NCBI RefSeq assembly: GCF_042668085.1
Contig: NZ_JBHVBO010000018.1
Coordinates: forward strand, 1 to 45,286
From: Isoptericola sp042668085
Lineage (GTDB): Bacteria; Actinomycetota; Actinomycetes; Actinomycetales; Cellulomonadaceae
Direction: 5' to 3'
DNA length: 45,286 nt
The position numbers and the translations under genes were made by a program. Shown here piece by piece: positions 16,510 to 27,388 of the stretch. A model generated the notes under the pieces. It did not search any database and had not been told where the DNA came from. It worked only from the letters and a program-made list of their open reading frames with translations. Each line of letters begins with the position of its first letter. Within the stretch, counting starts at the first letter, position 1.

Positions 16510-17807
16510 ACGGTCGCCTCCCGGCCCGCGAGCCGGCGCCAGTCGGCGTCGAGCTGGTCGAGCATCGCGTCGAAGTTGCCCGACCGGATCGCCTCCTGGA
16601 GGTAGTTGCCCAGCGGGATCGAGGTCGGGACGAAGGTGCCGGCGCCCTGGTAGAAGGCCGCGGTGTCGACGTACTGCTGGAGGCCGGCGAGCCGCTCGTC
16701 CTGCTGCGGGGGGCCGTCCGTGAGCGTCGAGTACGCGAGGTTGTCGGCGTTGTAGGTGTTGAGGATCTCGGGACGCATGAGGAACTCGACGAGCTCCACG
16801 GCCTCCTCGCGGTGCGCGGTGTCGACGGGGATGTACAGGCAGAGGTCGATGTTGACGCGCGCCTGGCGCTCGTCGGGGTCGTCGCTCACCGGCAGCGCGA
16901 ACGTGCCGACCTCGAGCTTCTCGTCGACGAGGGCGATCTGGCTCAGCGCCCACGGCCCCTGGAGGTACATCGCGGCCTTGCCCTGGCCGAACGCCAGGTT
17001 GCCGTCGGCGTACCCCCGCACGGCGTGGTCCGGGTTGAAGAACGACGAGATCGTCTTGGCCCGCTCCATCGGGACGGCGAGGGTCTTCGCGAACGAGACG
17101 TCCGAGTCGGGCCCCACGTCGGTGCCGAGCTCCTTCATCCGGCCGAAGAACTCGCCCGTGTCGACGAGGCTGCCGACGGAGTAGTCGAACAGGCCCTGCC
17201 ACAGTGTCCAGGTGTCCCGGTCGGTCGCGTAGATCGGCGTGACGCCGGCCTTCTGCAGCTCCGTGCAGACGTCGACGAACTCGGTCCACGTGGTCGGCAC
17301 GGGTAGGTCGTGCTCGGCGAAGATCGCCTTGTTGTAGATGACACCGGCGGCGGCCAGCGAGTAGGGCAGCACGCTGGTGCGCCCGGCGTACGTGGCGTAC
17401 TGGTCCGTGAGCTCGCTGATGTCCGTCCGCACGGTCGATGCCGACGGGAGCTCGGACAGGTCGCTCATCTGGCCGCGGGAGATGTAGCGGGCCAGCTCGA
17501 GGTTGTCGTTGAAGCAGCCGACGTCGCCCGGTTCGCCGCGCACGAACTGCGGGGCGATCGCCGTCGTGGAGTCGTGCACGACGCGGATGCCCGGGTGCTC
17601 GCCCTCGAACCGGCGCAGGAGCTGGTCGAAGTAGGCGATGACCTCCTGCTTCTGCTCGTAGAAGGTGATCTGCGTCCGGCCTCCACCACCTCCCGCGGGC
17701 GCGGCGCAGGCCGCCAGCGGGAGGGCGGCCAGCACGCCGGCGGCTCCCGCGAGGAACGAGCGCCGGCTCACCGCTCCGGGTGGGCCGGCCATCGACTTCG
17801 ATCTCAC
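16506..17807 (-). CDS. extracellular sugar-binding lipoprotein of ABC transporter (locus I)
   Basis: A 433-residue solute-binding protein of the extracellular solute-binding family 1 type. The N-terminal signal has a twin-arginine motif (SRRSFLAG, about residues 14-21) and a lipobox LAAC (Cys about 34), so it is likely exported by Tat and lipidated on the outer face of the membrane. It delivers an oligosaccharide to the two permeases downstream. GTG 17807 follows AAGGAG with 7-nt spacing. It is the first gene of an operon with two permeases and GH31, under a well-formed promoter carrying a LacI-type palindrome. Confidence 0.93.
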   Translation of the reverse strand: MRSKSMAGPPGAVSRRSFLAGAAGVLAALPLAACAAPAGGGGGRTQITFYEQKQEVIAYFDQLLRRFEGEHPGIRVVHDSTTAIAPQFVRGEPGDVGCFNDNLELARYISRGQMSDLSELPSASTVRTDISELTDQYATYAGRTSVLPYSLAAAGVIYNKAIFAEHDLPVPTTWTEFVDVCTELQKAGVTPIYATDRDTWTLWQGLFDYSVGSLVDTGEFFGRMKELGTDVGPDSDVSFAKTLAVPMERAKTISSFFNPDHAVRGYADGNLAFGQGKAAMYLQGPWALSQIALVDEKLEVGTFALPVSDDPDERQARVNIDLCLYIPVDTAHREEAVELVEFLMRPEILNTYNADNLAYSTLTDGPPQQDERLAGLQQYVDTAAFYQGAGTFVPTSIPLGNYLQEAIRSGNFDAMLDQLDADWRRLAGREATV

Positions 17808-17860
17808 GTGACGTCTCCTTCGACCACGATCGGCGCCGTCTCCGCGACGGGCCGCGAGCG

Positions 17861-17889
17861 AACATACAGCGCTGTAAATTTGGGGTCAA
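17861..17889 (-). promoter_or_regulatory. transporter operon promoter with LacI-type operator
   Basis: On the minus strand, TTGACC (17884-17889) and TATGTT (17861-17866) are separated by 17 bp, close to the sigma-70 consensus. The palindrome TACAGCGCTGTA (17865-17876), identical to that at 11074-11085, occupies the spacer and the edge of the -10 box, the classic position for a repressor. Confidence 0.85.
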
Positions 17890-17975
17890 GGCGGCCGCCG
17901 CGGTCGCCGACCGGGAGCCCCCGCCCTAGCCTGGCGAGCGATCCACGGCGTGCACCCGGCGGAGGGCGGCGGACG

Positions 17976-19322
17976 GTGACCGAGAGCGACAGCGGGGGCA
18001 CCCGGCCTCGGAGGCCGCGCCTCAGGCTGCCGAGGTGGTCGCTGCGGCGGCGCTCGCTCGAGGCGGAGCCCGTCGTCGACGCCGCGTCGGAGCGGCTGCA
18101 GGAGTTCCTGGTGCTGCTCGGCGGCGCGCTGCTCACCGTCGGGACGGCGGCCACGGACATCCAGCACACGCTCAAGCGGGTGGCCGTCGCGCTCGGGTCG
18201 CCGCAGACCACGCTGTTCGTCTTCCCGACGCTGATCCTCATCAGGATGCCCGGCGACACCGAGACGCGGTTCGACGTCGCGGAGTCGGCGGGCGGCGAGG
18301 TCCGCTTCGACCGCGCGGCGCAGGTCTACGCCGTCGTGGACGACGCCGTCGCGGGCCGGGTCGACGCGTCCGAGGGGGTCGAGCGGCTGCGGGAGACCCG
18401 GGACGCGCACCCGCGGTTCCCGGCATGGGTGCGCACGGCCGGGCACGGGCTGGCGGCGGCGGGCCTCGGGCTGGTGCTGCTCGGCGGCAACCCCGTCAGC
18501 CTGCTGTACGCGTTCGTGCTCGGCGCGCTGGTGGGCGCGGTCAAGCTCACCGTGCGGCCGGGCACGTACGCCGCGACCCTGCTGCCGGTCGTCACCGCGT
18601 TCGTGCTGGCGCTGCTCGTGTTCGGGCTCGCGGACACCGCCGTCGTGAGCGAGCCGCTGCAGGTGCTGGTGCCGCCGCTGGTCACGCTGCTGCCCGGCGC
18701 CGCCCTCACCACCGGGGTGCAGGAGCTCGCCGCCGGCGACATGGTGGCCGGGTCCAGCCGCCTCGTCTCCGGCCTGGCGCAGCTGCTGTTCCTCGCGTTC
18801 GGGATCCTCGCGGCCCTGGCGATCACCGCCGTGCCGAGCGCCGACGCGCTCGCCTCCTCCCCCACGACGTTCGGCGCGTTCCAGCCGTGGATCGGCGTGC
18901 TGCTCTTCTCGCTCGGCATCTTCCTGTACCACTGCGGCCCGCCGCGGTCGCTCTTCTTCCTCACCGTCGTCCTGCTGGTGGCGTACGGCGGCCAGGTCGT
19001 CGGCGCGACCGTCACGAGCGGCGTCTACAGCGGGTTCCTCGGTGCCGCGGCGCTGACGCTGTGCGCCTACCTCGTACAGACCGTCCGGGGCGCGCCGCCC
19101 GCCGTCGTGTGCTTCCTCCCCGCGTTCTGGCTGCTCGTACCCGGCGCGACCGGGCTGATCGGGCTGACCCAGACCGCCAGCGGGGACGCCGTCAGCTCCA
19201 CGAGCCTGCCGACCATCGCGGGGTCGATCGTCGCCATCGCGCTCGGCGTGCTCGTCGGCACCGCGCTGTACCGGCAGATCTACACCGTGGCGCCGGCGCG
19301 GTGGCGACTGCGCCCGACGTGA
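17976..19322 (+). CDS. threonine/serine exporter family protein (ThrE-like)
   Basis: A 448-residue integral membrane protein of the ThrE family. The N-terminal cytoplasmic half (about 1-150) includes the conserved segment FLVLLGGALLTVGTAATDIQHTLKRVAVALGSP, and about ten hydrophobic helices follow (about 155-435). Characterised members export L-threonine and L-serine; the substrate here is inferred. It fuses the two parts that are separate proteins (YjjP/YjjB-type) in other bacteria. GTG 17976 is preceded by GGAGGG. A possible -10 TAGCCT lies about 40 nt upstream. Confidence 0.88.
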   Translation: MTESDSGGTRPRRPRLRLPRWSLRRRSLEAEPVVDAASERLQEFLVLLGGALLTVGTAATDIQHTLKRVAVALGSPQTTLFVFPTLILIRMPGDTETRFDVAESAGGEVRFDRAAQVYAVVDDAVAGRVDASEGVERLRETRDAHPRFPAWVRTAGHGLAAAGLGLVLLGGNPVSLLYAFVLGALVGAVKLTVRPGTYAATLLPVVTAFVLALLVFGLADTAVVSEPLQVLVPPLVTLLPGAALTTGVQELAAGDMVAGSSRLVSGLAQLLFLAFGILAALAITAVPSADALASSPTTFGAFQPWIGVLLFSLGIFLYHCGPPRSLFFLTVVLLVAYGGQVVGATVTSGVYSGFLGAAALTLCAYLVQTVRGAPPAVVCFLPAFWLLVPGATGLIGLTQTASGDAVSSTSLPTIAGSIVAIALGVLVGTALYRQIYTVAPARWRLRPT

Positions 19323-19334
19323 CGTGCGGCCGGC

Positions 19335-20081
19335 TCAGAGCAGCAGCAGGTTGAGGGCCACGAGCGCCACCAGCATGGTGACGAGGCGCTCGAAGAGCTG
19401 CTGGTCCACGTGCCCGATGACGCGCCGGCCGATCCACGTGCCGACCAGCACGACCGGCGCGAGCACGGCCCACAGCGCCACGGTGTCGGCGCCCACGATG
19501 CCGACGCCGACGGCCACCGGCAGCTTGATGACGTTCACCGTGAAGAAGAACCACGCCGTCGTGCCGAGGAACCGCCACTTCTCGTAGCGCGCGGCGAGCA
19601 GGTAGAGGCTCATCGGCGGGCCACCCGCGTTCGCGACCATGGTCGTGAAGCCCGCCAGGCCGCCGTAGCCGAGCGTCGCGGCGCGCGTGTCCACGCGCAG
19701 GCGGTCGCGCCAGAGGTTGAGCACCAGCAGCGCCAGCAGGATGCCGCCGATCGTGCGGCGCATGACGTCGTCGCTGACCCAGGTGAGGAACGCCGCGTCG
19801 AGCGCCACGCCCGCCAGCACCGGCGCGAGCAGCCGCCCGATCACCCGGAAGTCCGCGTGCTTGCGGTAGGCCCAGATCGCGACCAGGTCGCCCGTGATCA
19901 GGAGCAGCAGGACCGCCCCGGTGGACTCCTTGGCCGGGACGACGAGCGCCATCAGCGCCGCGGCGATCATGCCGAGGCCGCCCAGCGCCGTCTTCGAGAA
20001 GCCGACGAGCAGCGCGACGAGGACGACGACGGCCCACCCGGTCCACGGCAGTCCGGCGATCAGCGGGGCGGGTTCGAGCAC
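19335..20081 (-). CDS. sulfite exporter TauE/SafE family protein
   Basis: A 248-residue membrane permease with about eight hydrophobic helices arranged as an internal repeat. The conserved glycine-rich motifs are VGFSKTALGGLGMIAAALMA near the N-terminus and GLAGFTTMVANAGGPPMSLYLL in the second half. Family members move sulfur oxyanions or organosulfonates across the membrane; the substrate here is unknown. The start GTG 20081 lacks a ribosome-binding site, but TACGCT lies 6 nt upstream, indicating a leaderless mRNA. It is convergent with the ThrE-type gene. Confidence 0.88.
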   Translation of the reverse strand: MLEPAPLIAGLPWTGWAVVVLVALLVGFSKTALGGLGMIAAALMALVVPAKESTGAVLLLLITGDLVAIWAYRKHADFRVIGRLLAPVLAGVALDAAFLTWVSDDVMRRTIGGILLALLVLNLWRDRLRVDTRAATLGYGGLAGFTTMVANAGGPPMSLYLLAARYEKWRFLGTTAWFFFTVNVIKLPVAVGVGIVGADTVALWAVLAPVVLVGTWIGRRVIGHVDQQLFERLVTMLVALVALNLLLL

Positions 20082-20123
20082 CGGGGCAGCGTAGTCGTCG
20101 TGGCCGCTGCCGGGGGCCCGGTG

Positions 20124-20723
20124 TCATCGTGCTCGGTCGTAGACCGCGGCCACCTCCCCCTGGGCGCCCACGACCCGCGATGACAGCGTCCAGGTGGAGC
20201 CCGGCAGACCGTCGTCGAACAGCCGCGGTCCGCTGCCCACGACGACCGGGACCACCAGCAGGTAGAGCCGATCGAGCAGGTCCGCGGCCAGCAGCGGCTT
20301 GATGACGCTCGCGCTGCTGTTGACCAGGATGTCGCCCTCGCCGGATCCCCGGAGCTCGACGACGACGTCCGGGGTGGGCGCGTCCACCAGACGCGTCCGC
20401 GCCCACGGCGCCGTCGTCAGCGTGCGCGAGAGCACCACCTTCTCCGTGTCGACCAGCCACCGGGCGTACTCCCGGTCGCGCGGGTCGGCGGCCTCGTCGT
20501 CCGCGACCGACGGCCAGTAGCCCAGGAAGCCCTCGGCGTTGACGCGGCCCAGCACCGCCGTCGTCGCGTCCGCGCACATGCGCGCCATGTGGTCGCGCGC
20601 CGTGTCCGTGGCGACGTAGGGCAGGAACGCCCCGAAGTCCCCCGGGCCGCCGGCTCCGTGGTACCGCCCGTCGAGACTGATGCCGAGGTTGGCGGCCACC
20701 GTGCGGCCGGTCGAGTGCGTCAT
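20124..20723 (-). CDS. dihydrofolate reductase family protein (RibD C-terminal domain)
   Basis: A 199-residue protein of the RibD-C / DHFR-like fold. It begins TVAANLGISLDGRYHG, the usual first strand. The later motif GDILVNSSASVIKPLLAADLLDRLYLLVVPVVVGSG is typical of this actinobacterial group. It probably binds NADPH and reduces a small heterocyclic substrate, but it is not the main folate DHFR. ATG 20723 follows AAGGAG with 6-nt spacing. It lies 104 bp downstream of a SDR gene on the same strand and may be co-transcribed with it. Confidence 0.85.
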   Translation of the reverse strand: MTHSTGRTVAANLGISLDGRYHGAGGPGDFGAFLPYVATDTARDHMARMCADATTAVLGRVNAEGFLGYWPSVADDEAADPRDREYARWLVDTEKVVLSRTLTTAPWARTRLVDAPTPDVVVELRGSGEGDILVNSSASVIKPLLAADLLDRLYLLVVPVVVGSGPRLFDDGLPGSTWTLSSRVVGAQGEVAAVYDRAR

Positions 20724-20827
20724 GGTCTGCTCCTTGGTGTCCTTGGCAGGTCGACGCCTCCGTCGGGCGCCTTCAGCCCGGGGACGAAGCCCTCACGCGG
20801 ATCTCGACATCCACGCGGCCGCGCGAG

Positions 20828-21619
20828 TCAGAGCGTCGTGGTGAGGACGCCGCCGTCGGCGCGCAGGGCGGCGCCGTTCGTGGCCGACGAGACGGAGCCC
20901 GCCAGGTAGGCGACGAGGTGCGCGATCTCCGCCGGCTCGATGAACCGCTGCAGGAGCGACGTCCGGTTCGCCGCCGCGATCGCACTCCTCACCTGGTCCG
21001 CGGGGACGCCCTGGGCCCGGGCGATACCCTCGACGGCCCGGGCGACGCCGTCGGAGTACGTCGGACCGCCGAGAACCGTGTTGACCGTGACGCCCGTCCC
21101 TCGGGTGAGCTTGGCCAGGCCGTTGGCCAGGGCCAGCACCCCGGCCTTCGTCGTCCCGTAGTGGGTCATGTCGGCCGGGACGTCCACGCCGGACTCGCTG
21201 CTCACGAAGACGACGCGGCCCCAGCCACGGTTCAGCATGCCGGGCAGCGCATGCCGGGACAGGCGGACGCCGCTCATGACGTTGATGTCGAAGTACCGCT
21301 GCCACTCGTCGTCGGAGACCTCCTGGAACGCCTGGACGTCGAAGACCCCCACGTTGTTCACCAGGACGTCCACCTCGCCCAGCGTCCCGATCAGCCCCCT
21401 GACCCGGTCGGGGTCCGCGAAGTCCGCCGCGATCCCGGAGACCGCGGCTCCCGGGACGGTCTCCTGCAGCCTGTGGACCGCCGCCGCGACGCCGTCCTCG
21501 GTCCGTCCGTTGACGACGACCGCCGCGCCCTCGGCGAGCAGCACCTCGGCCACCGCGAAACCGATGCCCTGCGTCGACCCGCTCACGAACGCCCTCTTGC
21601 CTGCCAGCCCCAGGTCCAC
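20828..21619 (-). CDS. SDR family NAD(P)-dependent oxidoreductase
   Basis: A 263-residue classical short-chain dehydrogenase/reductase. Cofactor motif SGSTQGIGFAVAE (about residues 13-25), NNVG in place of NNAG, catalytic Ser in FVSSESG and the YxxxK pair in MTHYGTTKAGVLAL. Start GTG 21619 follows AGGAGGAGG; an upstream in-frame ATG exists but would run into the operator region. It is divergent from a MarR gene, with two tandem palindromes between them, so it is probably repressed by that MarR protein. The substrate is unknown. Confidence 0.9.
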   Translation of the reverse strand: MDLGLAGKRAFVSGSTQGIGFAVAEVLLAEGAAVVVNGRTEDGVAAAVHRLQETVPGAAVSGIAADFADPDRVRGLIGTLGEVDVLVNNVGVFDVQAFQEVSDDEWQRYFDINVMSGVRLSRHALPGMLNRGWGRVVFVSSESGVDVPADMTHYGTTKAGVLALANGLAKLTRGTGVTVNTVLGGPTYSDGVARAVEGIARAQGVPADQVRSAIAAANRTSLLQRFIEPAEIAHLVAYLAGSVSSATNGAALRADGGVLTTTL

Positions 21620-21653
21620 GTGCCGCCTCCTCCTGTCGCCGCCCGCCCGGATC

Positions 21654-21703
21654 ACTTGCCCAGGCAAGCGCAGCCTAGGTGCGAATGACTTTCCTGAGCA
21701 AGT
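21654..21703. promoter_or_regulatory. two tandem MarR-type operators and SDR promoter
   Basis: Site 1 is ACTTGCCCAGGCAAGC (21654-21669), with perfect CTTGCC/GGCAAG arms. Site 2 is ACTTTCCTGAGCAAGT (21688-21703), a weaker version 34 bp away centre to centre. On the minus strand TTGCTC (21696-21701) and TAGGCT (21672-21677) with an 18-bp spacer form the likely SDR promoter. Site 2 covers its -35 box and site 1 lies just past the -10 box. Confidence 0.7.
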
Positions 21704-21747
21704 CACCTTCCCTGGTTCATCGTGGAGGTGCCCGTACGCTGACGGTC

Positions 21748-22245
21748 ATGCCGGACCCTGACGCGCACGCCGCCGCCACCGCCGAGCTCACGGGCGAGGA
21801 GCTCGAGACCTGGGCCGCCCTGGCGACCGTGCTGGAGTGGCTGCCTCCCGCGCTGGACGCCCAGCTCCATCGCGACGCACAGCTGTCCCACTTCGAGTAC
21901 GGGGTCTTGTACGCCCTGGCCCACGCGCCGGACGGCACCCTCCGCATGAGCGTCCTGGCCGGTTATGCGAACAGCACGCTCTCCCGGCTGTCCCGTGCGG
22001 CCACACGGCTGGAGAAGCAGGGTTGGATGCGGCGCATGCCCGACCCTGCGGACGGGCGGTACACCCTCGCCGTCCTCACCGAGCCCGGCCGGTCGAAGGT
22101 CCAGGACGCGACACCCGGCCACGTGCGCCTCGTCCACCGGCTCGTGCTGGACCGCCTGACGGCGGCGCAGGCACGTCAGCTGCGGGAGATCAGCCGGCGG
22201 ATCGTGCGCGCCGTCCGGGAGGACGGCGGCTGGCAGCCGCGCTGA
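21748..22245 (+). CDS. MarR family transcriptional regulator
   Basis: A 165-residue winged-helix regulator. The recognition region is LRMSVLAGYANSTLSRLSRAATRLEKQGWMRR and the wing is PDPADGRYTLAVLTEPG. It probably acts as a dimeric repressor of the divergent SDR gene and itself, releasing DNA on binding a small, perhaps aromatic, ligand. ATG 21748 has TACGCT (21735-21740) 7 nt upstream and no ribosome-binding site, so the mRNA is likely leaderless. An upstream in-frame ATG at 21679 lies inside the operators and is unlikely. Confidence 0.9.
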   Translation: MPDPDAHAAATAELTGEELETWAALATVLEWLPPALDAQLHRDAQLSHFEYGVLYALAHAPDGTLRMSVLAGYANSTLSRLSRAATRLEKQGWMRRMPDPADGRYTLAVLTEPGRSKVQDATPGHVRLVHRLVLDRLTAAQARQLREISRRIVRAVREDGGWQPR

Positions 22246-22271
22246 TCCGGCCCGGGACGCCGGCGACACGC

Positions 22272-22994
22272 TCAGTCGAGCAGGTGACGCAGGTAGCGCT
22301 GCGGTGCGTCGAGGAACGCGCGCCAGTGCTGCACCAGCTCGAGGTCGTCCCATGCCGTCGGGCGCAGGCCCCACGGCCCGACCTCCAGGATCGTCGCGCC
22401 GGGCAGCGCCGCGAGCACGGGCGAGTGCGTGGCGCAGAGGACCTGGCCACCGCGTCGGGCCACGTCCTCGAGCACGCTCATGAGGCTCAGCGTGGAGGAG
22501 AAGCTCAGCGCCGCCTCCGGCTCGTCGAGGCAGTAGAGGCCCGGCCCGTCGAACCGTGACTCGAGGACCGCGAGGAAGGACTCGCCGTGGCTCATCTCGT
22601 GGAAGACCGGGTCCCTCGGGCTCGGTTCCTCCTCGAGGAACGTGTACCAGCCGTGCATCGTCTCGGCGCGCAGGAAGAAGCCCCACCGCACCGAGCCGAC
22701 GCCGCGCTGCAGCCGGATGGCGCGGTGCAGCGGCGACTCCGACTCGCGGGTCGAGTGCCGACCGTACGCGGTGCCGCCCTCGGGAGACAGCCCGTAGGCG
22801 ACCGCCACCGCCTCCACGAGCGTCGACTTGCCGCTGCCGTTCTCCCCCACCAGGAACGTCACACCCGGCGCGAGCTCCAGCCCGTCGCGCAGCAGCTGCT
22901 CGACGGCCGGGACGGTGCGCGGCCACACGCCCGCGGGCAGCGGGTACTCGGCGTCCGGCGCGACCCGGACCACCGGCGGCTGCGAGAAGTCCAC
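22272..22994 (-). CDS. AAA family ATPase (COG3910-like)
   Basis: A 240-residue compact ABC/SMC-type ATPase without membrane segments. Walker A GENGSGKST (residues 50-58), a signature-like segment FHEMSHGESFLAVL, Walker B GLYCLDEPEAALS and a switch His in VLCATHSPVLAALPG. Its small size and motif spacing fit the predicted ATPases grouped as COG3910, whose job is unknown. GTG 22994 is the likely start because longer frames run through the opposite-strand leader; no clear ribosome-binding site is seen. It is convergent with MarR and divergent from a small Pro-rich protein gene 145 bp away. Confidence 0.82.
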   Translation of the reverse strand: MDFSQPPVVRVAPDAEYPLPAGVWPRTVPAVEQLLRDGLELAPGVTFLVGENGSGKSTLVEAVAVAYGLSPEGGTAYGRHSTRESESPLHRAIRLQRGVGSVRWGFFLRAETMHGWYTFLEEEPSPRDPVFHEMSHGESFLAVLESRFDGPGLYCLDEPEAALSFSSTLSLMSVLEDVARRGGQVLCATHSPVLAALPGATILEVGPWGLRPTAWDDLELVQHWRAFLDAPQRYLRHLLD

Positions 22995-23139
22995 GGGGGC
23001 ATCATGCCCCGGGAGGCATCCGACCAGCAGGCACGGCGGCCACGTCGATCGGGTCGTCACCACCTCGTGCGACCAAGGCGCCTCCGCGCGAGGATCGACG
23101 TCAGTGCGCAGCTCGCACTCCACCACCGAAGGAGACATC

Positions 23140-23376
23140 GTGAGCGGCTCAGAGAACTCCGACCCCACCGCACCGGCGAGTCCCGGCGCTCCCAACAGTC
23201 CGGGAGCTCGTCGCCCCGACGAGCTCCCCGACGAGCCCAAGAGCCCGGGCCCGCCGCCCGGCTCGATCCCCGGGGAGCCGGATCATGAAGGGACGCCGAC
23301 CCCCTCGCCCGACGCCCCCGACGAGCCCAAGAGCCCCGGCCCGCCCCCCGGCTCGATCCCCGGGGAGCCGGACTAG
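23140..23376 (+). CDS. small proline-rich protein with internal duplication, function unknown
   Basis: A 78-residue protein of no family I recognise. GTG 23140 has a clear AAGGAG site 5 nt upstream. It is almost entirely Pro, Gly, Ser, Asp and Glu, so probably disordered and acidic. Two identical 18-residue units, DEPKSPGPPPGSIPGEPD, make up most of its second half and its exact C-terminus. There is no signal peptide or membrane helix. Codon differences between the units are all synonymous, which argues that the protein is made and selected. It is divergent from the COG3910-like ATPase, with which it may share a promoter region. Confidence 0.65.
   Translation: MSGSENSDPTAPASPGAPNSPGARRPDELPDEPKSPGPPPGSIPGEPDHEGTPTPSPDAPDEPKSPGPPPGSIPGEPD
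23230..23373 (+). repeat. 54-bp in-frame coding duplication
   Basis: Copies at 23230-23283 and 23320-23373, 90 bp apart start to start. They match at 51 of 54 bases; the three differences (CCG/CCC twice, GAT/GAC) are synonymous. Confidence 0.9.
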
Positions 23377-23557
23377 ATCCCCCGCACGTCGGGCCGCAGG
23401 TCTGCCGCGGGGTCGAGGACTCGCCGCCGCGTCACACCAGCGTGGGCTCGTGCACCATGGTTGGCGTCTTCACCAGGACGACGGGTGTTGACGTGCGGCG
23501 CAGATTGCACGGACACGCCGCGATACCTTGCACGATCCCGGGCGCGTCACGGCTGTT

Positions 23558-23576
23558 GTGCAATCTAGGTTGCATC
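23558..23576. repeat. 19-bp quasi-palindromic repeat, copy 1
   Basis: GTGCAATCTAGGTTGCATC, with arms TGCAA and TTGCA around a 6-bp centre. An identical copy lies at 28411-28429. Together they bracket the dnaE-like and lysR genes. Confidence 0.85.
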
Positions 23577-23602
23577 GTCCCAGGTCAAGCACTGCAGGAG
23601 CG

Positions 23603-23710
23603 CTCGAGTCGACCGCCCGCGAGGTCGGCTACGGGAGCGCATACGTCTTCAGAGACGCGTTCACCCGCGAGTACTGCGTGCGCCCGAGCCGGTGCCAGGC
23701 CCGGGCCCGG
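23603..23710 (+). pseudogene. C-terminal relic of an AraC family regulator
   Basis: The frame reads LESTAREVGYGSAYVFRDAF, then TREYCVRPSRCQARAR, matching the second helix-turn-helix of AraC/XylS proteins (typical form VAREVGYGSAYAFSRAFTREYGVSPSRYRARAR). Two residues look decayed: Cys where Gly is usual, and Cys for the Tyr of PSRY. The whole N-terminal part of the gene is missing and no stop follows in frame before the opposite-strand dnaE gene. The fragment begins 26 bp after the 19-bp repeat, so a recombination or deletion at or near that repeat may have removed the rest. Confidence 0.65.
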
Positions 23711-23752
23711 CTCGGGCGGCCCCGCGGCGTCGTGAACCCTGGGGGACGGCCG

Positions 23753-27268
<3,516 letters not shown>

Positions 27269-27282
27269 CACGACCCTCCCGA

Positions 27283-27382
27283 ACAACGGATGGTTGGAAA
27301 GGTTCATGCAAGCGGACGGACGTCTCCGTACTCAAACAATCACGGAGCCCACGTGCCACAACCAATGGTTGTTCGGTACGCT
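27283..27382. promoter_or_regulatory. dnaE-lysR divergent promoter region with paired palindromes
   Basis: ACAACCAATGGTTGT (27358-27372) is a near-perfect palindrome 5 bp upstream of TACGCT (27377-27382), the likely lysR -10 box. ACAACGGATGGTTGG (27283-27297) matches it at 12 of 15 positions and lies 15 bp upstream of the dnaE start codon. Both are candidates for LysR binding; their centres are 75 bp apart. Confidence 0.65.
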
Positions 27383-27388
27383 CCCGGC

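Larger units (their letters stand above)
23377..23752. other. intergenic region with rearrangement marks
   Basis: This 376-bp gap has no intact gene. It contains one copy of a 19-bp quasi-palindrome (23558-23576) and the relic of an AraC-type helix-turn-helix (23603-23710). Further TTGCA/TGCAA half-sites lie at about 23504-23534. The stretch 23377-23500 shows nothing I can name. Confidence 0.6.

Noticed and set aside
23230..23373. CRISPR-like direct repeats
   Set aside because: Only two copies, both in frame inside a coding sequence, with synonymous differences.
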